Shown piece by piece: positions 57,701-64,000 of a DNA stretch of 64,000 nt (its first letter is position 1; every line of letters starts with the position of its first letter). The position numbers and the translations under genes are program-made. The notes under the pieces are model-generated. The model ran no database searches. It saw only the letters and a list, made by a program, of their open reading frames with translations, and had not been told where the DNA came from. This DNA comes from Bacteroidota bacterium. Lineage in GTDB: Bacteria; Bacteroidota; Bacteroidia; B-17B0; Aurantibacillaceae. Location: positions 62,001 through 126,000 of the forward strand of contig JADJDM010000009.1 in NCBI GenBank assembly GCA_016702705.1. The letters run 5' to 3'.

Positions 57701-60700
57701 TACTAATTTATGTGATGGATCATATATCTCTCAAGTTACTGATGCTAGTGGTTGTATTACCTTAACAAGCATTGATATTCTTGAACCGACAGATGTTGTA
57801 GATAATGAAGTTGTAACAAATGCAAGTTGTAACGGAGTTAATAATGGTAGTATAATCTTAGCTCCAACAGGTGGTACTGGTGCTTTAACTTATGCGTGGA
57901 GTAATAACCCTGGTTTAAATTCTCCAAACAATATTGGTATTGGTCCAGGTTCTTACACTGTAGATATTACCGATGCTAATTTATGTACGTATCAATTTAT
58001 ATATAACGTAGGTGCAAACGCCGCTGTTCAATATCAATTAAGTGTAACAAACACTTCATGTTTTGGACAGTGTGATGGAACAGCAACTTTAAATAATGTT
58101 GGAGGTGGAACAGCTCCTTATTTCTTTAGTTGGAATGATGGGCAAGCAAGTGCATCCGCAACTGCATTATGTGCTGGAAATTACTCAGTAACAATTACAG
58201 ATGCAGCAGGTTGTTCAATTCTTATTGATACAACAATTACGGAACCTACTCAAATAGTAGCAAATCCAACTGTAACGAATACTGCTTGTGGAGTTTGTGC
58301 AGGTTCGGTTGGATTAGTTCCTGCAGGTGGTACAGGAGCATTTACTTATTTATGGGGCGATGGACAGTCAGCAGCAACTGCAATAAATTTATGTGCAGGT
58401 GTGCACACTGTGGATGTAAGAGATGCTAATGGATGTTTAAGTCAATTTAATTTAGCAGTTAATAATACAAGTGGACCAACACTTACTGTTAATTCAACAG
58501 ATGTAAATTGTGCGGGGCAATGCACAGGTACAGCTTCGGTTGTGGCTGCGGGGGGAACAACTCCTTATCAATACAATTGGATAGCAGGCGGACAAACTAC
58601 TTCAGCTGTTGCTAATTTATGCGCTGGTACTTATTTTGTTCAAGTAAAAGATGCAGATAATTGTTTAGTAAATGATTCGGTTGTAATTAATGAAACAAAT
58701 ACAATTATTGCAAATATTACTGCAACAGCTACAAATTGTGGTGCAAGCACAGGGCAAGCAATAGTTGCTCCAAGTGGTGGAACAGCACCATATACTTTTG
58801 TTTGGCCAGACGCTTCAACAAATGATACAATAAGTAATTTACCTGCAGGAACATACTCTGTTGAAATTACAGATGCTACTTCATGTAAGGATACATTCTT
58901 TATTACTATTAATAGCGCAAACGGACCAGTTGTTTCTGTTACAACAGATTCTGTTTCTTGTTTTGGTTTAAGTGATGGTTCAGCAACATTAACTATCAAT
59001 GGTGGCAATCCAGGTTATACAGTTTTATGGAGTACAGGTTCAGCGGCCAATCCAACTCTTAATGGTTTAGATGCAGGTAATTATTCGGCAAGTGTTACAG
59101 ATGCTTCTAGTTGCGTTACCGCAGTTAATTTTACAATTGATCAACCAAATTCACTTGCTTTAAGTTTAAACAACACTCAATTACCAACTTGCCAAGCTGC
59201 TTGCAACGGAGCATTAACAGCTATACCAAGCGGTGGAACATTACCTTATACTTATTTGTGGGTGCCAGGTAATCAAACTACAGTTTCTATATCAAACCAA
59301 TGTGCAGGATTGTATGGTTTAACCGTTACTGATGCAGAGGGTTGTATCGTTTCTCAAAACACTCAGTTAAATAATAATCCTGTTCCATTTACAATTACAG
59401 AAGTAAAAACGGATGCAGCTTGTGGTGTGTGTGATGGTACTGCCGCGCTTACACCAACTGGCGGACAAGCACCTTATACATATTTATGGAGCAATGGAGA
59501 TATTACTTCTAATTCATCAAATTTATGTGCTGCTGTTTATATGGTTGATATTGAAGACGCTTTAGGTTGTACGCAACAACATAATGTTGCAATTAATAAT
59601 ACAAACGGTCGAACGGTAACAGCATCTTCAACGGATGTAACTTGTTCAGGATTATCAAACGGAACTGCATCAACTGTAGTTGCTGGCGGTACAACACCTT
59701 ATCAATACAATTGGATTAATGGTGGACAAGTAACTTCTGCTGTTAATGGTTTATCTGCCGGAACTTATTTTGTACAAGTAAAAGATGCGGCAAATTGTTT
59801 AACTAATGCACAAGTAACAATTAATGAAACTACAATTTTAAATGCAAACGCAGTTGTAACATCTGCAACTTGTGGCGCAACTGATGGGTCAATTGATTTA
59901 ACACCAACTGGAGGAGTTGCTCCTTATACTTTTGTGTGGTCGGCTCCTTTGCTTCCAACAGAAGATCAAACAAATTTAGCTGCAGGTAATTTTAGTGTAG
60001 AAATTACGGATGCAGGAGGATGTAAAGACACCGTGTTTGTGAGTATTAGTAGTACAAATGCTCCAGGTGTTGTTGTGGATGTAGATTCTGTTTCTTGTAA
60101 TGGATTAAGTGATGGCTCTGCAACATTAACAATCAATGGCGGCACACCAGGTTATACAGTGTTGTGGAGTACAGGTTCTGCAGCTGATCCAACATTAAGT
60201 GGGTTAAGCGCAGGTAATTATGCTGTAAGTGTAACGGATGCTGCAGGCTGTGTTTCTGCGCAAAACTTTACAATAGAAGAGCCAGTGCAATTAGCATTAT
60301 CTTTAAGTAATACTCAATTACCAACTTGCCAAGCTGCTTGTAATGGAGTATTAACGGCTATTCCAAATGGAGGAACATTACCTTATACATATTTGTGGGT
60401 TCCAGGTAATCAAACTACTGTTTCTATTTCAAATCAATGCGCAGGATTGCATGGCTTAACAGTAACTGATGCTAGGGGGTGTAGTATTTCTCAAAACACG
60501 CAACTAGTTAATAATCCAAATCCATTTAATATAACAGAAGTAAAAACAGATGCAACTTGTGGTGCGTGTGACGGTACTGCTATACTTACTCCAACAGGTG
60601 GACAAGCACCATTTACTTATTTATGGAGCCAAGGTGATACTGATTCTAGTGCTATCGATTTATGTGCTGGCGTTTATATGGTTGATATTGCCGACGCTGT

Positions 60701-63700
60701 GGGATGTACACAACAATACAATGTAGCTATAAATAATGTAAATGGACCAACAGTAACAGCATCTTCAACGGATGTGACTTGTTCAGGATTAGCTGATGGA
60801 ACTGCATCAACTGTAGTTGCTGGAGGTACAACGCCTTATCAATACAATTGGATTAATGGCGGGCAAATAACTTCTGCTGTTAATGGTTTAGCTGCTGGAA
60901 CTTATTTTGTTCAAGTAAAAGATGCGGCAAATTGTGTAACCAATGCGCAAGTAACAATTAATGAAACAACAATCTTAAATGCTAATGCAATTGTAACATC
61001 TGCAACTTGTGGCGCAACAGATGGGGCAATTGATTTAACACCAACTGGAGGAGTTGCTCCTTATACTTTTGTGTGGTCGGCTCCTTTGCTTCCAATAGAA
61101 GATCAAACAAATTTAGCTGCAGGTAATTATAGTGTAGAAATCACAGATGCAGGTGGATGTAAAGATACTGTCCTAGTAGCAATTAGTAGTACAAACGCTC
61201 CAGGTGTTGTTGTTGATCTAGATTCTGTTTCTTGTAATGGATTAAGTGATGGTTCGGCAACATTAACAATTAATGGCGGCACCCCAGGTTATACAGTTTC
61301 ATGGAGTACAGGTTCTGCAGCCAACCCAACATTAAGTGGATTAAGTGCTGGTAATTATGCAGTTAGTGTAACGGATGCTGCTGGTTGTATCTCTTCGCAA
61401 AACTTCACAATAGAAGAGCCAGTGCAATTGGCATTGTCATTAAGTAATACTCAATTACCAAATTGTTCTGGTGTATGTAATGGAGAATTAACTGCGATTC
61501 CAAATGGAGGTAGTTTAGCTTACACTTACTTATGGATGCCAGGCAATGGGACAGCCGATACAATTGCAGGTTTATGTGCAGGTTCTTATACACTAACAGT
61601 TACTGATGCAAATGCTTGTGTTATAACGCAAATAACCAATCTTAATAACAATCCTGTTCCATTTAATATAGATACTACTATTGTTTCTCCTAGTTGTAAT
61701 TTATGTGATGGTACAATTGATTTGATTTTAATAGGCGGCGCCGCTCCTTACACTTATAATTGGAGTTCTGGTGATACATTAGAAGATATTGCTAATGTGT
61801 GTGCGGGTGTTTATCAAGTTGATATCACTGACACAGTTGGTTGTAGTCAAACAGCAACTTTTGCAATTAGTAATTTAAATGGAATTACAAATGATGTAAT
61901 TGTGAAAACAGATGAGTCGTGTTTTGGAACTGCCGATGGAACTGTTACTGTTACTCCAGTTGGAGGAACACCAGGTTATACTTATTTATGGCCACACAAT
62001 GGAGCTACTGTAAATAATTTAGTTGGCTTAGGTGCGGGTACTTATTTCTTAGAAATTGCTGATACAAATAATTGTATTTGGACATCGCAAGTAGACATTC
62101 TTTCGCCAAATCAAATGACAGCAACTACAAGTATTGTTTCTCCTAATTGTGCAGTGAGCGATGGCAGTATAACCTTAAATGTTTCGGGTGGAACAGGAAC
62201 GCCTTCTTATGTTTGGAATCCAGCTGTTGCAGGTAATACAAACGTAGCTACAAATTTACCAGCAGGTGTTTATACCATTACTGTTACAGATGCTTCTGCA
62301 ATTCCTTGCTCTCAAGACTTTACTGTTACTTTAAGTAATACTAATGGCCCACAAGTAGATGTGTTAGATTCTTCCATGTCATGTAACGGTGTTTGTGATG
62401 GAAATGTGAGTTTAGTGGTTACAAGTCCAAATGCAACAGGCATAGTTTGGAACGATGCATCTACTGGAACATCTATTTCTAATTTGTGTGAAGGAACTTA
62501 CACCGCTATAATTACTGATTTGGTTTTAGGTTGCTCTACAGTAATTTCTGCAACAATTACTGAGCCTGACACTATTTCTTTTGGAGTGGCAATATCAACC
62601 GACTTAAGATGTTTTGGAATTTGTTTAGGTTCTATTGCAGCTGTTCCTTTTGGTGGAACACTTCCATATACTTATGCTTGGGCACCTAGCGGAGGAAGTA
62701 TTTCACTTGTAGATAGTTTATGCGCTGGTATTCATACCTTAACCATTACGGATAACAATGGTTGTATCGCAACTCAAAACACTACATTAACTGAGCCTAC
62801 TGATATTGTTACAAATGGTATTGTTACCGATGCTTCTTGTAGCTCTGTTCCAAGCGGGGCAATTGATGTAAGTGTTAATGGAGGTTCTCCTTTTGTTGGC
62901 GGTAATTATACGTACCAATGGATAGCAGGAAGTGCAGCAACTACCCAAGATTTAAATGGCGTATTGTTTGGAAATTATTCATTAGAAGTAACAGATAGTT
63001 TGTTGTGTAAAGACACCGTTAGCTTTAATATCGCAACAACTGATACTGTAACTGCTAATGCAGGAGCTGATGCTGCATTTTGTTTAAACGGAAATGTAAT
63101 ATTAGACGGTTCATTATCAACAGTAAATAATGGTACAATTACTTATCAATGGAATGAGGTTGCTGCTGGTACTTTATTAGGAAATACAGATTCGGTAAAC
63201 GTAACTCCTACTGCTGGAATAACAAATTATCAATTGGTAATTACGAATTCGTTAGGTTGTTCAGATACTGATACGGTTGCTTTAACAGCTAATGCATTGC
63301 CAGTGGCTAGCGCTGGACCTGATTTAGAAGTTGTGTATGGAATAAGTGGAACAATTGGTGGAAGCCCAACCAATCCGGTAGGTACTACTTTAGTGTGGAC
63401 TCCATCTATTGATTTATCGAGCACTACAATTCCTAATCCACTAACAACTGCTACCTTAACAACAACTTATGTAGTAACTGTAACTGATACCGCAACTGGT
63501 TGTATTTCGCAAGATAGTATGCAATTTGTTGTACTACCAGATATTATTATTCCAAACGGTATATCACCAAATGGAGATGGTAAAAACGATACTTGGATAA
63601 TTGGTTTAATTACTAAGTTCCCAGATAACGAAGTTGAGGTTTATAATCGTTGGGGCGAGCAATTGTATTACAAACGTAATTACGATAACACGTGGGATGG

Positions 63701-63809
63701 AACATATAAAGGAAAAGGATTGCCAGTTGGTACATATTATTACGTTGTGAAATTAAATGATCCTAAGTATCCAGAACCATACACAGGACCAATAACTATA
63801 TTCAAATAA
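51798..63809 (+). CDS. Giant T9SS type B adhesin with 45 SprB repeats
   Basis: 4003 residues. A signal peptide (VSAE at about 24) is followed by an N-terminal beta domain KLYWVGGSGNFNDATHWSRT (about 26-250), common in Bacteroidota adhesins. Then come 45 modules, counted by eye, of 65-85 residues with the SprB pattern: C-x-G-x-C-x-G-x (for example VTCPNACNG), GGTAPYTYLW, LCAGTYTVTVTDANGC. Two Ig/PKD-like domains (NAGADAAFCLNGNVILDGS) precede the type B sorting domain IPNGISPNGDGKNDTW...VEVYNRWGEQLYY...YYYVVKLN. SprB is the mobile adhesin that moves along gliding cells. The frame is intact over 12 kb. A PorP/SprF gene starts 2 bp after its stop. Confidence 0.92.
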   Translation: MLISWNLRKYLLILIAFAFSLTVSAEKLYWVGGSGNFNDATHWSRTSGGNGGAKVPTLYDDVLFNHASSKNGPYQVTLISNIFCKDFIVDFFSRSVSFVGAPNSKIQVQGEFILRNAANWNFNGVLEFVGEGNIDLNFGTKPINGDVVFNSASSNYQLKSSLILADNAKLYLNNGKLNIFNQSIKAGSLLKTTGAYFDLNLSNALLKIKEEVSVNNNLRVSSTNSQLNYDASKYNNNLVSTNVFSGVDLQDEAFLLPITSVVIVDSVTCPNACNGSLLVTFNGAGTGPYTMTFTAGAIITFNGIASSPFLATGLCGGNYTIRVYNSLGVQIGSAANNVVYEPSPMAVNYNTFDMPLCEGDCDGQFLFDVIGGNPTYSMVWNPGGVSFTGLSQGQEDSLENLCAGRYHVDITDRKGCILEDSFLIVEPVLMVANEGNTDQQCFGVCNAMAWVSPTDGTPFGAPQASGINYQVVWDGNPLLNNDTLYNLCPGTHTYVITDGNNCTINGSVTIDPKPDITYTSNGPTPLSCFDINDGTASVTAVSGGTAPYSFAWLGAPAPTVVNTATSSSATDMGVATYSVVITDALGCDDTATFVVIAPGDIVANALTTDVECFNGSDGTALASHVGGTAGVVTYDWYNSIGTPLPSGNPIITLSQGTYSLVATDINGCDDTITFTINEPPVLVVTASSTNPSCFGLRDGQVCGASVGGTGAIVFTFSPIVAGGVVAANCYNNLPVGNYVVTGTDANGCTATDNVTLTSPTQIDPDLTHTDPTCDNACNGTAATNASGGNGAPFTYVWSCDVSTASSITNQCAGSCTVTVRDALGCTQRDSVTFIDPVLLTVALSNTNVNCSGGNTAQITSVVGGGTPLYTYLWAPGGEVTPGLSNQVAGTYDVLVIDDNGCTARDTVIVTSPPAITITTTPINPTCFGDCDGSITTVLGGGTSPYTQTWLPNNSTNLNQINLCDGSYTIDVTDALGCTQSATIVLTEPGDIIVTTDTTLTTCIGFPTGTATANAVGGDGNYGYSWNPSGQITQTATGLVDGVYIVTVTDGQGCTGSALATVTEPTAVTVLVNSITPSCSNICNGTATIVPNGGTAPYTYTLDGGASFPGTSLTNLCTGNHTVVITDANGCTSSTNFVVPIQVTLTLTTSSTLLTCFGDCNGTITANVVGATGVPTFFFDAPGAQPDQNTNPATGLCAGIFTVTVTDAIGCQVTSTVTFTDPPLLSAVITESPVDCDGNCIGIATAAPAGGIAPYTVTWSNGPSSVVAAAGTSTNSNLCFGTYTATITDANGCTINPAQTANITQPGAFTVVSLITPPAICGTSNGSITVTPSGVGPYTYSWTAPGGATQTLSNIPAGVYDVTITDNVTGCDTLISFALIDPNGPTIDSDSTNVTCPGLNNGTITITVLSSTGVPTITFLPLGAPLVGSPQTAVGFDEGTHIVQITDATACQTFHSVTITEPDVFIANEVLSHVSCNGGSDGSITLNPTGGTAPFTYTVDGNADDNVMTGLIAGPHTVIPTDANGCTYSTIYNLTAPVALTLTEVHTNANCITGLASATITTAGGTAPFTFVWSGPTTPPNTANPNNLVQGTYTCDVTDGNGCTATINFTISQNPALVSGFTFTDNLCATGSSGTASFNASGGSLVYTYSWSHTGSLASSQNGISPGNYSATVSDNNGCSVTENYTIGAPTLLTVSLAGTDPLCNGAATGCITATPNGGTPVYSYVWTGAVSATQTVCNLTAGTYTVDVTDANGCVATQTLTLAEPDLLQGNVSSSQPTCFGTCNGILSSNPIGGVSPYTFFWGPAPSASVDDSLTGLCIGTYFVIVTDANGCEDSISNILTQPNQLGIAASTSPATCGLVPCNGVITINNIIGNTVEWLNSIPPGFTGLSQSNLCAGIYDIEVSDINGCKDTSQVLVSSDAGPVVNVDSTNTTCIGDCDGTLTVVSVVGIGPFTYSWQPGIADVDSIVTNLCDGSYISQVTDASGCITLTSIDILEPTDVVDNEVVTNASCNGVNNGSIILAPTGGTGALTYAWSNNPGLNSPNNIGIGPGSYTVDITDANLCTYQFIYNVGANAAVQYQLSVTNTSCFGQCDGTATLNNVGGGTAPYFFSWNDGQASASATALCAGNYSVTITDAAGCSILIDTTITEPTQIVANPTVTNTACGVCAGSVGLVPAGGTGAFTYLWGDGQSAATAINLCAGVHTVDVRDANGCLSQFNLAVNNTSGPTLTVNSTDVNCAGQCTGTASVVAAGGTTPYQYNWIAGGQTTSAVANLCAGTYFVQVKDADNCLVNDSVVINETNTIIANITATATNCGASTGQAIVAPSGGTAPYTFVWPDASTNDTISNLPAGTYSVEITDATSCKDTFFITINSANGPVVSVTTDSVSCFGLSDGSATLTINGGNPGYTVLWSTGSAANPTLNGLDAGNYSASVTDASSCVTAVNFTIDQPNSLALSLNNTQLPTCQAACNGALTAIPSGGTLPYTYLWVPGNQTTVSISNQCAGLYGLTVTDAEGCIVSQNTQLNNNPVPFTITEVKTDAACGVCDGTAALTPTGGQAPYTYLWSNGDITSNSSNLCAAVYMVDIEDALGCTQQHNVAINNTNGRTVTASSTDVTCSGLSNGTASTVVAGGTTPYQYNWINGGQVTSAVNGLSAGTYFVQVKDAANCLTNAQVTINETTILNANAVVTSATCGATDGSIDLTPTGGVAPYTFVWSAPLLPTEDQTNLAAGNFSVEITDAGGCKDTVFVSISSTNAPGVVVDVDSVSCNGLSDGSATLTINGGTPGYTVLWSTGSAADPTLSGLSAGNYAVSVTDAAGCVSAQNFTIEEPVQLALSLSNTQLPTCQAACNGVLTAIPNGGTLPYTYLWVPGNQTTVSISNQCAGLHGLTVTDARGCSISQNTQLVNNPNPFNITEVKTDATCGACDGTAILTPTGGQAPFTYLWSQGDTDSSAIDLCAGVYMVDIADAVGCTQQYNVAINNVNGPTVTASSTDVTCSGLADGTASTVVAGGTTPYQYNWINGGQITSAVNGLAAGTYFVQVKDAANCVTNAQVTINETTILNANAIVTSATCGATDGAIDLTPTGGVAPYTFVWSAPLLPIEDQTNLAAGNYSVEITDAGGCKDTVLVAISSTNAPGVVVDLDSVSCNGLSDGSATLTINGGTPGYTVSWSTGSAANPTLSGLSAGNYAVSVTDAAGCISSQNFTIEEPVQLALSLSNTQLPNCSGVCNGELTAIPNGGSLAYTYLWMPGNGTADTIAGLCAGSYTLTVTDANACVITQITNLNNNPVPFNIDTTIVSPSCNLCDGTIDLILIGGAAPYTYNWSSGDTLEDIANVCAGVYQVDITDTVGCSQTATFAISNLNGITNDVIVKTDESCFGTADGTVTVTPVGGTPGYTYLWPHNGATVNNLVGLGAGTYFLEIADTNNCIWTSQVDILSPNQMTATTSIVSPNCAVSDGSITLNVSGGTGTPSYVWNPAVAGNTNVATNLPAGVYTITVTDASAIPCSQDFTVTLSNTNGPQVDVLDSSMSCNGVCDGNVSLVVTSPNATGIVWNDASTGTSISNLCEGTYTAIITDLVLGCSTVISATITEPDTISFGVAISTDLRCFGICLGSIAAVPFGGTLPYTYAWAPSGGSISLVDSLCAGIHTLTITDNNGCIATQNTTLTEPTDIVTNGIVTDASCSSVPSGAIDVSVNGGSPFVGGNYTYQWIAGSAATTQDLNGVLFGNYSLEVTDSLLCKDTVSFNIATTDTVTANAGADAAFCLNGNVILDGSLSTVNNGTITYQWNEVAAGTLLGNTDSVNVTPTAGITNYQLVITNSLGCSDTDTVALTANALPVASAGPDLEVVYGISGTIGGSPTNPVGTTLVWTPSIDLSSTTIPNPLTTATLTTTYVVTVTDTATGCISQDSMQFVVLPDIIIPNGISPNGDGKNDTWIIGLITKFPDNEVEVYNRWGEQLYYKRNYDNTWDGTYKGKGLPVGTYYYVVKLNDPKYPEPYTGPITIFK
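58494..61640 (+). repeat. Tandem 1137-bp super-repeats inside the giant adhesin
   Basis: Five SprB modules together form a unit of 1137 bp (379 codons) that is repeated almost without change. Markers with this exact spacing: CTGTTTCTTG at 58951, 60088 and 61225; TTACCAA at 59181, 60318 and 61455; and AGCATCTTCA at 59621 and 60758. The first unit is one codon shorter in its second module. Unit 3 breaks off at its fourth module. The second and third copies are closest, indicating recent duplication. Confidence 0.9.
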
Positions 63810-63811
63810 CA

Positions 63812-64000
63812 ATGAACAAAATAAAGCATACATATAAAATTGTTCTAATGTTGTTTATTTGCATTGGAATAAATTATACTGCTAAAGCGCAACAGCTTCC
63901 GCAGTATTCGCAATACATGTTAAACGATTTTGTAATTAACCCTGCAATTGCTGGTAAAAGTAAATCATATTGGGATTGCCGTTCGAACAATCGTTACCAA
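63812..64000 (+). CDS. PorP/SprF family protein (third copy, 5' part)
   Basis: The first 63 codons run off the window. A signal peptide MNKIKHTYKIVLMLFICIG ending near AKAQ is followed by QLPQYSQYMLNDFVINPAIAG, the canonical PorP/SprF start. The ATG is 2 bp after the adhesin stop, so it is co-transcribed and likely dedicated to that adhesin. Confidence 0.92.
   Translation, partial: MNKIKHTYKIVLMLFICIGINYTAKAQQLPQYSQYMLNDFVINPAIAGKSKSYWDCRSNNRYQ

Noticed and set aside
58640..59008. 122-residue minus-strand frame in the giant adhesin
   Set aside because: Antisense of SprB repeats; no independent features.
51798..63809. CRISPR-like repeats
   Set aside because: The periodicity is that of coding SprB modules (65-85 codons), in one open frame, without spacers of constant length.
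1..64000. tRNA or rRNA genes
   Set aside because: No cloverleaf with a T-loop GGTTCGAATCC-like core and no ribosomal RNA sequence was recognised by eye.

Overview
Organism. The window is AT-rich chromosomal DNA of a member of the Bacteroidota. This rests on the type IX secretion system (T9SS) substrates with type A or type B C-terminal sorting domains, the PorP/SprF family proteins beside them, a PorE-like OmpA protein, SprB repeats, and Bacteroidota-type promoters. Six promoters found by eye share one geometry: TTG, exactly 19 nt, then TAnnTTTG or a close variant. The lineage cannot be narrowed further from this sequence. Left part (1-23.8 kb): mostly housekeeping genes. They are the 3' end of a fused alpha/beta 2-oxo-acid dehydrogenase E1, small lipoproteins, an SPFH/flotillin-like protein, a HutD-family protein, a RAYT (IS200-like) transposase between nested REP palindromes, leucyl-tRNA synthetase, a TPR/SpoIIE phosphatase, a TonB-like protein, a large envelope protein, exonuclease III, a peptide-binding lipoprotein, a truncated aldehyde dehydrogenase and a CAP/OmpA-like protein. 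The leuS gene carries an in-frame insertion of about 440 bp. It encodes a DUF559 (PD-(D/E)XK-like) nuclease module, has a hairpin near each end, and is broken by one TAA codon. Island (about 23.8-32.3 kb): the first half is a decayed defence-type cluster with an AAA ATPase, a short repeat protein, a DnaQ-like exonuclease, a DUF262/DUF1524 (GmrSD-like) protein and a WYL regulator, all broken by small indels or stops. The second half looks like a cassette array of three unrelated secreted-protein genes. Their spacers are related imperfect palindromes, and three carry a promoter of the same geometry. Right part (32.3-64 kb): a T9SS type A beta-propeller protein, folC with an interleaved divergent promoter for a family 9 glycosyltransferase, and then a surface-protein locus. 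This runs type B adhesin, PorP/SprF, type B adhesin, PorP/SprF, PorE-like protein. After a 3-hydroxyacyl-CoA dehydrogenase and a NUDIX hydrolase comes a 4003-residue SprB-repeat adhesin followed by a third PorP/SprF gene cut by the window end. The repeated adhesin-then-PorP order suggests that each adhesin has its own partner at the T9SS. Two related 120-160 bp palindromic elements (13.4 kb and 51.4 kb) share a core but have unrelated terminal inverted repeats.
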